Assembly: GCA_008680965.1 (NCBI GenBank)
Contig: NAKE01000001.1
Span: forward strand, 62,001-126,000
Direction of reading: 5' to 3'
Source: Collinsella aerofaciens
GTDB lineage: Bacteria; Actinomycetota; Coriobacteriia; Coriobacteriales; Coriobacteriaceae
DNA length: 64,000 nt
This document shows, in pieces, positions 35,647 through 46,026 of the stretch. The position numbers and the translations under genes are program-made. Within the stretch, counting starts at the first letter, position 1, and the number at the start of each line of letters is the position of its first letter. The notes below the pieces were generated by a model, which ran no database searches, had not been told where the DNA came from, and saw nothing but the letters and a program-made list of their open reading frames with translations.

Positions 35647-36897
35647 ATGTCCGCATTGCATGTTCAAAATGAAATAGGAAAGCTAAAAAAGGTGCTTCTG
35701 CACTGTCCCGGCCCCGAAACGCGCAACTACCCCGACGGGCAGTTCAATCGGGTCTTTACGTTGCGTCCGTCTAGCAGCTCATTCGATCTTGATAAAGCCC
35801 TTAGGGAGCATCATGCTTACTCGGCGATGCTCGAGCACGAAGGGGTAGAGATTCTCTATCTTGAAAACCTTCTTACCGAAGCCCTTGATGCGACAGAGCA
35901 AGCGCGTCGCTCTTTTATCGATAGCTACATTTCAGAATGCGGCGCGCGGGGCATTGAGCTCGAGTCTGCCATTCGCGAGCATCTCGAGCGCATCGAAGGC
36001 TCCCGCGCCCTTGCTCAAGCAGCAGTCAACGGCATCCGCTACTCCCAGGTCTTCAACACAGATAAAGAGGTGTTCAGCCTCACGAAACTGACGGCAGACG
36101 CATACTCACCTGACGATCTTCTCGTAAGCCCCCTTAACACCATGTGGTTCACACGCGATCCGGCGAGCGTCATCGGCGAAGGCGTTACGCTCAACCACAT
36201 GTACTGGCCAGAGCGCAACCGTGAGGTTATCGCCTACAAAACGATTTTTACCTATCACCCAGATTTCCGCGAGACTCCCCAGTTCTTCAAGCATGAATCG
36301 ACTTACCACATTGAAGGCGGCGACCTGCACAACCTCAACAGCGAAAACATAGCCGTTGGAATCTCGCAACGAACCGAGCCGGCGGCGATAGACACTTTAG
36401 CAAATAACTTGCTGTGGGATGAGAACTCGACTATTGAGTCCGTATGGGCCATTCAGGTCCCCTACGATGACCTCTGCATTCATCTCGACACATATTTCAC
36501 TCGCGTTGACTACGAGACATTCCTCGTTGCTCGGGAGCTTCTCGACCAAGCGCGAGTCTACCGCATCACACGGGGCAGATCGGAAGGGACAACCCGTGCG
36601 TGTCATGTCGCAGGCGGACTGAAAGAAGCGTTGCGATTAGCCCTAGGTTCAAGTTCGTTGCAGTTTATCCTTTGCGGTGGCTCAAATCCCGGAGCAGCAG
36701 AGGTCGAAAGGACCAACAATGCCACAAGCACCCTTTGTTTGGAGCCAGGCAAGGTCTGCGTATACGAAGAAAACGCCGAAACCAACAAAGCGCTGGAGCA
36801 GGCCGGTATTGACCTTATTCCCATCTCTATCTTTGAGCTGACAAACGGCTTTGGCGGCCCCAACTGCCTCTGCCTCCCCCTCGTCCGCACTTCATAA
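35647..36897 (+). CDS. Atypical arginine deiminase paralogue
   Basis: A 416-aa paralogue of arcA. Most active-site residues are kept: Cys in GFGGPNCLCLP, His/Asp in CIHLDTYFTRV, Glu in YHIEGGDLHN, Asp in WFTRDPASV, and arginines in YWPERNRE and GISQRTEP. The substrate-gating arginine five residues before the Cys (Arg401 of the Pseudomonas enzyme) is Phe (NGFGGPNC), and the Asn160 position is Thr. It may therefore act on another guanidino or ureido compound, be slow, or serve regulation. GAGGTCAC precedes ATG at 35647. It is divergent from the arc operon and overlaps, within two bases, the start of an HTH regulator. Confidence 0.88.
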   Translation: MSALHVQNEIGKLKKVLLHCPGPETRNYPDGQFNRVFTLRPSSSSFDLDKALREHHAYSAMLEHEGVEILYLENLLTEALDATEQARRSFIDSYISECGARGIELESAIREHLERIEGSRALAQAAVNGIRYSQVFNTDKEVFSLTKLTADAYSPDDLLVSPLNTMWFTRDPASVIGEGVTLNHMYWPERNREVIAYKTIFTYHPDFRETPQFFKHESTYHIEGGDLHNLNSENIAVGISQRTEPAAIDTLANNLLWDENSTIESVWAIQVPYDDLCIHLDTYFTRVDYETFLVARELLDQARVYRITRGRSEGTTRACHVAGGLKEALRLALGSSSLQFILCGGSNPGAAEVERTNNATSTLCLEPGKVCVYEENAETNKALEQAGIDLIPISIFELTNGFGGPNCLCLPLVRTS

Positions 36898-36898
36898 C

Positions 36899-37549
36899 AT
36901 GGGAACGGGTCAAAACATAAAGGCGCTTCGCAAGCGCGACCAGCTGACACAGGAGGAATTCGCGGCACTCATCGGCGTCTCCAAAGAAACGGTATGCCGC
37001 TGGGAAAAGGACCGCTATACAATCCGCCGCTCAACGTTGCTCAAGATAGTATCGAAATTTAACCTGCAGCTCGACGACCTCACATCTGAAACCGCAGGGC
37101 TTGCCGCAAAGCTCGACCACGAGGGGCGGAAGGGGGAATCCAAAGAAGTTACTACTGATTCCCTTTGCGATGTATTTAAAATCTTGAAGAATGGAGGCAG
37201 AACGGGACTTAAACAAACCGGAATAACCGCGCTTCCCTCATCCGTATTCAAGAAACATCGCGGGTGCTTCTTTGTTCAAATGGACACGTCCGCCATGTCC
37301 AAATGCTACCCGATTGGATCCCTTCTCCTCGTGGATCCAAACCTGAAACCCTGGAACGGATGCTCCGTCCTCGCCTTGGCCGATAATTCAAGAATCGTCA
37401 TACGTCGTTATAGCACCGGTACGAACACCGTGATGCTCTCATCCTACTCATATCGCACAGCGGAACCGGATATCGTGCTGGACAAACGCCGAATTAGGAT
37501 TCTGGGAATCATCGTCTGGTTTCAGGCATCCCATGATCTGAGCATCTAA
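36899..37549 (+). CDS. XRE-family HTH regulator with S24-like C-terminal domain
   Basis: A 216-aa protein. An N-terminal XRE helix-turn-helix (NIKALRKRDQLTQEEFAALIGVSKETVCRWEKDRYTI) is followed by a linker of about 50 residues. The C-terminal domain resembles the S24/LexA-CI fold: MDTSAMSKCYPIGSLLLVDP in place of the usual D-S-M-x-P, then SVLALADNSRIVIRRY. The place of the catalytic Lys reads Arg, so self-cleavage is doubtful. Its ATG follows the deiminase stop after one base, giving translational coupling. Likely controls the divergent arc promoters, perhaps in response to arginine or a related ligand. Confidence 0.78.
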   Translation: MGTGQNIKALRKRDQLTQEEFAALIGVSKETVCRWEKDRYTIRRSTLLKIVSKFNLQLDDLTSETAGLAAKLDHEGRKGESKEVTTDSLCDVFKILKNGGRTGLKQTGITALPSSVFKKHRGCFFVQMDTSAMSKCYPIGSLLLVDPNLKPWNGCSVLALADNSRIVIRRYSTGTNTVMLSSYSYRTAEPDIVLDKRRIRILGIIVWFQASHDLSI

Positions 37550-37595
37550 CCAAATTTGCTCTTGTTTGCCCCCTGCACACATCTCAAACAGCAAA

Positions 37596-37625
37596 AGCCC
37601 CGCAGCCGGAGCGGACTGCGGGGCT
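37596..37625 (-). terminator. Terminator after arcC copy 2
   Basis: Identical to the stem at 30471-30500 with TTTTGCT after it on the minus strand. It also lies 47 bases beyond the stop of the plus-strand HTH gene. Confidence 0.9.
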
Positions 37626-37690
37626 CATGAAGAGAGGCTAGTTTGTGGGCGTCTTGCCTGGCGCCCACGGGAGAGGCAACGGAGTAGGGA

Positions 37691-38653
37691 CTACTCGTGG
37701 ATGCGGGTACCGGAGAGGCCGGCCATGGTCTCGGCGGCCTTGTCCAGGGCGCCGATGATGCAGGTGCGGCCCTTGCGGGAACGGGCGAACTTGATGGCGG
37801 CGCGGACCTTGGGCTCCATGGAACCCTTGCCGAACTGGCCCTCGTCGGCCAGGCGCTCGGCCTCGTCGGCGGTGAGGTCCTCGAGCTCCTCCTGGTTGGG
37901 CTTGCCGAAGTTGATGGCGACATGCTCGACGGCGGTCAGCAGGAACAGGACGTCGGCGTCGCAGTCCTCGGCCAGCAGCTCGCCGCCCAGGTCCTTGTCG
38001 ATGACGGCGGGAACGCCCTTGTAGCAGCCCTTGTTCTCGTAGTCGCGGACGACGGGGATGCCGCCGCCGCCGCAGGCGATGACGATGAACTCGTTGTCGA
38101 GCAGGTTGAGGATGGAGTCAGCCTCGACGATCTTCTTGGGATCGGGGGAGGCGACGACGCGACGCCAGCCGCGGCCGGAATCCTCGACGAAGACCTTGGA
38201 GGGGTCCTCGGCCATGAACTCCTTGGCCTGCTCCTCGGTGTAGAAGGGGCCGATCGGCTTAGTCGGGTTCTTGAACGCGGGATCGTCGGGATCGCACTCG
38301 ATCTGGGTGACGACGGTGGCGGCGTGCCAGCGCTTGTAGCGCTTGTGCATCTCGCGGCCAATGCCCTGCTGCAGGTGATAACCAATGTAGCCCTGGGACA
38401 TGGCGCCGCACTCGGGCAGCGGCATCTCGGGGGTACCGATGGCATCGTGGGCAGCGGCGAAGGCGTTCTGGATCATGCCGACCTGCGGGCCGTTGCCGTG
38501 GGTGATGATGATCTCGTTGCCCTGCTCGATCAGGCCAAGGAGAGCGTGGGCGGTGTTGCTCACGGCCTCGATCTGCTCGACGGGGTTGTTGCCGAGGGCG
38601 TTGCCGCCGAGGGCGACGACAATACGATCGGGCTTGCCAAGAGGCTTAGACAT
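37691..38653 (-). CDS. arcC: Carbamate kinase (copy 2)
   Basis: 320 aa, 319 identical to copy 1 (MSKPLGKPD here, MSKPYGKPD there). All carbamate kinase motifs are intact. Unlike copy 1 it stands alone, without arcA/arcB upstream on its strand. Its promoter must lie in the AT-rich gap 38654-39019. AGAAAGGATTCC precedes ATG at 38653. Retention of two functional copies suggests separate expression, or recent duplication kept similar by gene conversion. Confidence 0.96.
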   Translation of the reverse strand: MSKPLGKPDRIVVALGGNALGNNPVEQIEAVSNTAHALLGLIEQGNEIIITHGNGPQVGMIQNAFAAAHDAIGTPEMPLPECGAMSQGYIGYHLQQGIGREMHKRYKRWHAATVVTQIECDPDDPAFKNPTKPIGPFYTEEQAKEFMAEDPSKVFVEDSGRGWRRVVASPDPKKIVEADSILNLLDNEFIVIACGGGGIPVVRDYENKGCYKGVPAVIDKDLGGELLAEDCDADVLFLLTAVEHVAINFGKPNQEELEDLTADEAERLADEGQFGKGSMEPKVRAAIKFARSRKGRTCIIGALDKAAETMAGLSGTRIHE

Positions 38654-39019
38654 TGCTGGAATCCTTTCTGTAAAAGGCCTACAACCCATTAATAACCCGC
38701 GTCCGTGCGATACGCGAGTTTATTAAGGTTTATATTCTCTTTATCGCTCATTTTATTCATTTTGAAAATACCTAAGCGGCGAACGGTCGATTTTACCCGC
38801 TCAGCGTAAAGAAGCCCAGTTCAGGCATATCTACGCCATTTACGTGCAACTTTATTTAAATAGAGCAGGGATTAGACCAGATTATGCAAACTATATCTTT
38901 GCTAAACACAAAACGGACAGCGCAATATCTTACTCGCACTATACGCGATTCTATACATTAATTTGACGAGTATGCACCCCTGCAAAAACATGGGGCTTTT
39001 CATCCAACATAAGGGATAG
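38654..39019. promoter_or_regulatory. AT-rich region upstream of arcC copy 2
   Basis: 366 bases much richer in A/T than the surroundings, with no gene. TATAAA and TATATT hexamers on the minus strand could serve arcC. A small hairpin CCCC...GGGG followed by CTTTTC (about 38977-39000) on the plus strand looks like a terminator of an absent gene. Confidence 0.4.
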
Positions 39020-39238
39020 CCGATCGCGCTTCACCCCGCGGCAAGCGACTGCGAGTTCGCAGTATGGAACTTTACCGTCGGCTTCTGCATGAACGCTACC
39101 GACGCCCTTTCGCTCCTGCGCGCCCAAGCAGCCGAGAACGCTAACGGCGCCACTGTCAACCTGGCCACCCTCAACAACGGCGCCGCCAGCCTTTTCGCAA
39201 AGTACCGTGCTGGCTCGCTGGCTTTGAGGCCTAAGTGA
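39020..39238 (+). pseudogene. Remnant of an unknown gene
   Basis: An open frame of 72 codons and a stop, without a good start (ATG only at 39089). The translation looks protein-like (DCEFAVWNFTVGFCMNATDA, SLLRAQAAENANGATVNLAT, ASLFAKYRAG). I do not recognise the family. GC-rich within an AT-rich gap, so it may be the tail of a gene lost by deletion. An 81-codon minus-strand frame over the same bases is less protein-like. Confidence 0.35.
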
Positions 39239-39246
39239 GCTTTGCT

Positions 39247-39330
39247 ATTTGCCAATTTTTGTATGATTTGGGTCAAATCTATTTGTCAATTTTTGTATGA
39301 TTAGGGACAAATCTATTTGCCAATTTTTGT
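39247..39330. repeat. 34-bp tandem repeats before the ATPase gene
   Basis: Units at 39247-39280 and 39281-39314 (31 of 34 the same) and a 16-base third unit at 39315-39330. Each begins ATTTGCCAATTTTTGT; the two full units carry TATGAT, a possible -10 hexamer. The ATPase start codon is 15 bases beyond. Confidence 0.9.
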
Positions 39331-39345
39331 CAATGAGGTGTTTTA

Positions 39346-40707
39346 ATGCTACGCCGCAAAGTCACTGATAGGCTTTTGAGCTGGAAGAATAACTCCCATA
39401 AGGCCCTGCTTGTTACCGGTGCGCGTCAGATTGGCAAGAGCTATGCGATTCACGCGTTTGGAAAGAGCAACTACGCTTCGTATTATGAGGTCAATCTGCT
39501 ACTTGATGCCGAGGCAAGAGACGTACTTGTTGGCGCTAAGAACTCCATTGACTTCATCAACCGTGTGGCCCTTCTTGCGGATGCACCGCTTGTTGAGGGA
39601 GATACGCTTATCTTTGTCGATGAGATTCAGGAGTATCCGCAGATCGTTACACTTATGAAGGCGCTGGTCGAGGACGGACGCTTTAGCTATGTCTTCTCGG
39701 GGTCTATGCTTGGGACTGAGTTTAAGGGGATCTCTTCTTTCCCGGTGGGGTATGTCGAGCACATTGTTATGCGGCCAATGGATTTTGAAGAGTTTTGTTG
39801 GGCAAACAGCATCAGCGAGAATGTGCTTGCAGACATCCGCAGCTGCCTTGTCGAGAGGCGTCCCGTCGAAAATTTTATTCATGAGGCGATGCTCAAAAAC
39901 TTTAGAGCTTATATCGTTTGCGGCGGCATGCCGGAGGTCGTTCAGAACTATATCGATTCGGGCTATTCGCTCGTGAGAACGCGTGAGCTTCAAATTCAGC
40001 TAGTCGATCAGTACAAAAGCGATATCTCTAAATATGCATCGACTCGAGCGTTTAACGTTCGCTCCATTTTCGAGCAAATTCCCGTTCAGCTTGAGGCGGA
40101 GTCCCATCGCTTTATCGTCTCGTCTCTAGGCGAGGGAGCTCGTCTTCAAAAATACGAGCAGGATTTCCTATGGCTGGTGAACGCAGGCGTTGGATTGATG
40201 GTCCCCCAGGTGACGGAGGCACGAAGTCCTCTCAAGAGGACGGAGAAAACGACGGCCTTTAAACTATACGAGTCCGATACAGGTATGCTCGCATCGCGGT
40301 ATCCCGGCAGCACGGCACGCGCCGTCTACCTTGACATGAAAACCCCCAACCTCGGCGGCCTCTATGAGAACGTGGTCGCACAGGAACTCGTTGCCCTCGG
40401 AGCAGATACGTGGTACTACCAAACGCGTGAGGTCGGTGAAGTCGACTTTGTAATCGAAGGTGCCCGCGGGCATGTTGTCCCAATCGAAGTCAAATCGGGC
40501 AAGAAAGTTCGAGCACATGCAGCCCTCGACCGTTTGATGAGTGTGGGCGAGTACAAAATTCCCGAGGCCGTTGTGCTGAGCCACGAAAACCTTTGCAAAG
40601 AGGGCAAGATCCTTTACGTTCCAATCTATATGACATTCTGTCTCGATGAGTTTATGGAAAAGGACGACCCCAACAACGATTTCTCGTTTGCACCCATATC
40701 TCTCTAG
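39346..40707 (+). CDS. AAA_14 / DUF4143 ATPase
   Basis: A 453-aa protein of the widespread ATPase family with an AAA_14 N-terminal domain and DUF4143 C-terminal domain. Walker A LLVTGARQIGKSYAI, Walker B LIFVDEIQEYP, sensor SYVFSGSMLG. The C-terminal part has a PD-(D/E)XK nuclease-like core: GEVDFVIEGA followed by VPIEVKSGK. Function is not established; such genes are common in gut bacteria and sometimes near mobile or defence genes. GAGGTG lies eight bases before ATG. Stands alone between an AT-rich region and hairpin repeats. Confidence 0.87.
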   Translation: MLRRKVTDRLLSWKNNSHKALLVTGARQIGKSYAIHAFGKSNYASYYEVNLLLDAEARDVLVGAKNSIDFINRVALLADAPLVEGDTLIFVDEIQEYPQIVTLMKALVEDGRFSYVFSGSMLGTEFKGISSFPVGYVEHIVMRPMDFEEFCWANSISENVLADIRSCLVERRPVENFIHEAMLKNFRAYIVCGGMPEVVQNYIDSGYSLVRTRELQIQLVDQYKSDISKYASTRAFNVRSIFEQIPVQLEAESHRFIVSSLGEGARLQKYEQDFLWLVNAGVGLMVPQVTEARSPLKRTEKTTAFKLYESDTGMLASRYPGSTARAVYLDMKTPNLGGLYENVVAQELVALGADTWYYQTREVGEVDFVIEGARGHVVPIEVKSGKKVRAHAALDRLMSVGEYKIPEAVVLSHENLCKEGKILYVPIYMTFCLDEFMEKDDPNNDFSFAPISL

Positions 40708-40736
40708 GTCATCTGAGTCCGCAAGCCAGCCCCCAC

Positions 40737-40975
40737 GCCCAAAGTACTGCGCCTTTCGCGCCAAAGGCGCGAAACAGCAAGGGGATAGAAGGCAGCGACA
40801 ACCAACTCCCCCACTATGCCCAAAGTGCTGCGATGTTTCGCGCAAAGCGCGAAACAGCACTGGGGCAGCAGAAGGCCACAATCAGCTAGCCCTCCATGCC
40901 CAAAGTGGCGCGTGGTTTCGCGGCCACGCTGCGAAACAGCGACCGGGACAAGGCACCCCCACAGCCACGTCCTTC
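40737..40975. repeat. Three tandem ~80-bp hairpin repeats
   Basis: Units start at 40737, 40818 and 40898, each with GCCCAAAGT. Each unit has a hairpin of the form TTTCGCGC-loop-GCGCGAAA followed by CAGC; in unit 3 the arms are shorter (GTTTCGC / GCGAAAC). Unit spacing 81 and 80 bases. No coding sense is evident. Confidence 0.85.
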
Positions 40976-41008
40976 ATTCAGCCCCACAATCCGAGGACGT
41001 AGTCGTAG

Positions 41009-41131
41009 CAGGATCTGAGGGCTAACCTTCGCGGACACTCCGCAGGACGAAAGAACCCCCGCCGCACGTAGTGCGCAGCGGGGGTTCTTTCATGTCCGAG
41101 GACGTCCGCGAAGGTTAGCCCTCAGATCCTG
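41009..41131. repeat. Nested 28-bp inverted repeat after nifJ
   Basis: Arms 41009-41036 and 41104-41131 are exact reverse complements (28 of 28). Inside, GAAAGAACCCCCGC (41049-41062) pairs with 41078-41091 over 14 bp, around a further CGCAC/GTGCG. The inner stem ends in TTCTTTC on both strands and likely ends nifJ transcription; the outer arms are extra. Confidence 0.88.
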
Positions 41132-41142
41132 CGGTGGGAGAC

Positions 41143-44682
<3,540 letters not shown>

Positions 44683-45084
44683 ATACCCCTCTCCTCTCAT
44701 ATAGGTATACAGGCCCCGGCGATCGCCGGGATGTTGGCGTGATGGGATTTACGCTGTTGCTTCCAATCATCTGGCAGGCAGGCTCAGCAGCAGGTACGTG
44801 GCGTGGAGAGAAGACATGCCGAGGCGAGGGGCAACTGATGCGCCCCACAGACCCGACCGCCCGTCTTGCACATGACCGAGCGCCGCAAAGGCCGCATGCC
44901 GGATGCTCCCGGGCACGCCCCGGCGATGGGAAGCGCCCGCAACGGAAATCCGCATGCGGGCTTATTGTACCCCGCCGTCAAGTGTAATTTCGGCAAATAT
45001 AGGCGGGCGGTAAAGGTTTACCTCGGGTGACTGCCGGGAGCAAAATGATCCCTTGGGGACGGAGGGACCATTTGGCGGGACTGG
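44683..45084. promoter_or_regulatory. Upstream region of nifJ and 3' region of the FHA gene
   Basis: 402 bases without a convincing gene. It has a perfect 16-bp palindrome CCCGGCGATCGCCGGG at 44715-44730, only 33 bases before the nifJ start. A minus-strand TACAAT near 44966 could be a distant -10. A stem AAAATG-x-TCCCT / AGGGA-x-CATTT (45042-45074) around GGGGAC follows the FHA gene stop and may act as terminator. Confidence 0.5.
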
Positions 45085-46023
45085 CTAGAGGGCACCGAAG
45101 AGGATGGCGTAGGTAGTGGATTCGCCGAGCTTGAGCTCGTCGCCGGGATTGAGTTGGGCGGAACGGCCGGGCTCGACCTGAATGCAGACACGCGTGGCCC
45201 CGTTTACCACCACGGTTCCATTGGTGGACGACAAGTCCTCGACGTGCCAGATATTTTGAGCATCGCACCAGATATGGGCATGGCGGGCCGAGACATCGTC
45301 GCCGACGTCGGTAATATCGCCCTCACCAGTGGCCAGCGCGCCAATCTCAACACCCTGCTCACTCGGCTGAATCCAGCGCGGGGCACTCACGACAAAACTG
45401 TTTTGTATGCGCAGCAAGCCCAAAGGGTGCGCCGGGGCGGGGTCGCGTTCGCCCGCGGTCATCGACATGCCAAGCGAACGCGGCGTGGAGGTGCCTCCGC
45501 CACAGGTCGCGTGCGCGTAGTCGATGGCATAGTTCACCGAGGACCGCACATCCGCCGAACAACCGACGGCGACAAACGGCACCAGCACGGCCTCGGCGCG
45601 CTCGGCGGGCATGAGTTCCGCCGCCTGGGACAGGCGATCGAGCGCGTTGCGATAGAGATTCGTGTCCTGGTGGCACTCTTCGAGCGCGCGTACCATCGGT
45701 TCACCTGCAGGACCGCACACCATATTGATTACAGCCGTGGAGTCCATGGGATTGCGCTGGCGCAGGGCCAGTTGCGACATAATACGCGCAGCCGAGGTAC
45801 CGTATTCGGCAAAGTAGCGTTGCTGAAGCGTGCCGACCGGCGCGCGAACGATAAAGCGGGAAACCCAAGAGCGATCGGCGGCTCGGCTCTGCGGGCTGCG
45901 GCCGTCGGCGAGCGGACGGGACGAAAGCACCAAGCCGCACAGCTCGATATGGCTCAGATGCGCCGCGCGCTTAAAGATGTCAAACATGGCCCCGCATGGG
46001 GTGAGCTCAACTTGAGATGCCAT
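45085..46023 (-). CDS. FHA-domain protein of a kinase cassette
   Basis: A 312-aa protein. The first 200 residues have no family I recognise (MASQVELTPCGAMFDIFKRAAHL, later LMPAERAEAVLVPFVAVG). Residues about 215-312 are a forkhead-associated domain binding phosphothreonine: VSARHAHIWC with Ser and His, and EDLSSTNGTVVVNG. The usual G-R before the first loop is replaced by ALATGEGD, so phosphopeptide binding may be changed. It lies three bases after the kinase gene and is probably its substrate or reader. Confidence 0.82.
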   Translation of the reverse strand: MASQVELTPCGAMFDIFKRAAHLSHIELCGLVLSSRPLADGRSPQSRAADRSWVSRFIVRAPVGTLQQRYFAEYGTSAARIMSQLALRQRNPMDSTAVINMVCGPAGEPMVRALEECHQDTNLYRNALDRLSQAAELMPAERAEAVLVPFVAVGCSADVRSSVNYAIDYAHATCGGGTSTPRSLGMSMTAGERDPAPAHPLGLLRIQNSFVVSAPRWIQPSEQGVEIGALATGEGDITDVGDDVSARHAHIWCDAQNIWHVEDLSSTNGTVVVNGATRVCIQVEPGRSAQLNPGDELKLGESTTYAILFGAL

Positions 46024-46026
46024 GAC

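Larger units (their letters stand above)
37590..38653. repeat. Direct repeat, copy 2 (arcC and its terminator)
   Basis: Same-orientation copy of 30465-31528. The first difference in the homogenised tract is at 37627 (A for G); further differences start near 38359, e.g. at 38359, 38383 and 38386, and are synonymous. Confidence 0.95.

Noticed and set aside
39247..39330. CRISPR array
   Set aside because: The 34-bp units follow each other directly with no spacers, and only 2.5 copies exist. No cas genes occur in the window.
40737..40975. CRISPR array or rho-independent terminators in series
   Set aside because: Units of 80 bp drift throughout and have no unique spacers; the hairpins lack T-runs.
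44739..44987. An 82-codon plus-strand gene upstream of nifJ
   Set aside because: No ribosome site, biased Arg/Pro composition, and it overlaps the likely nifJ promoter region.
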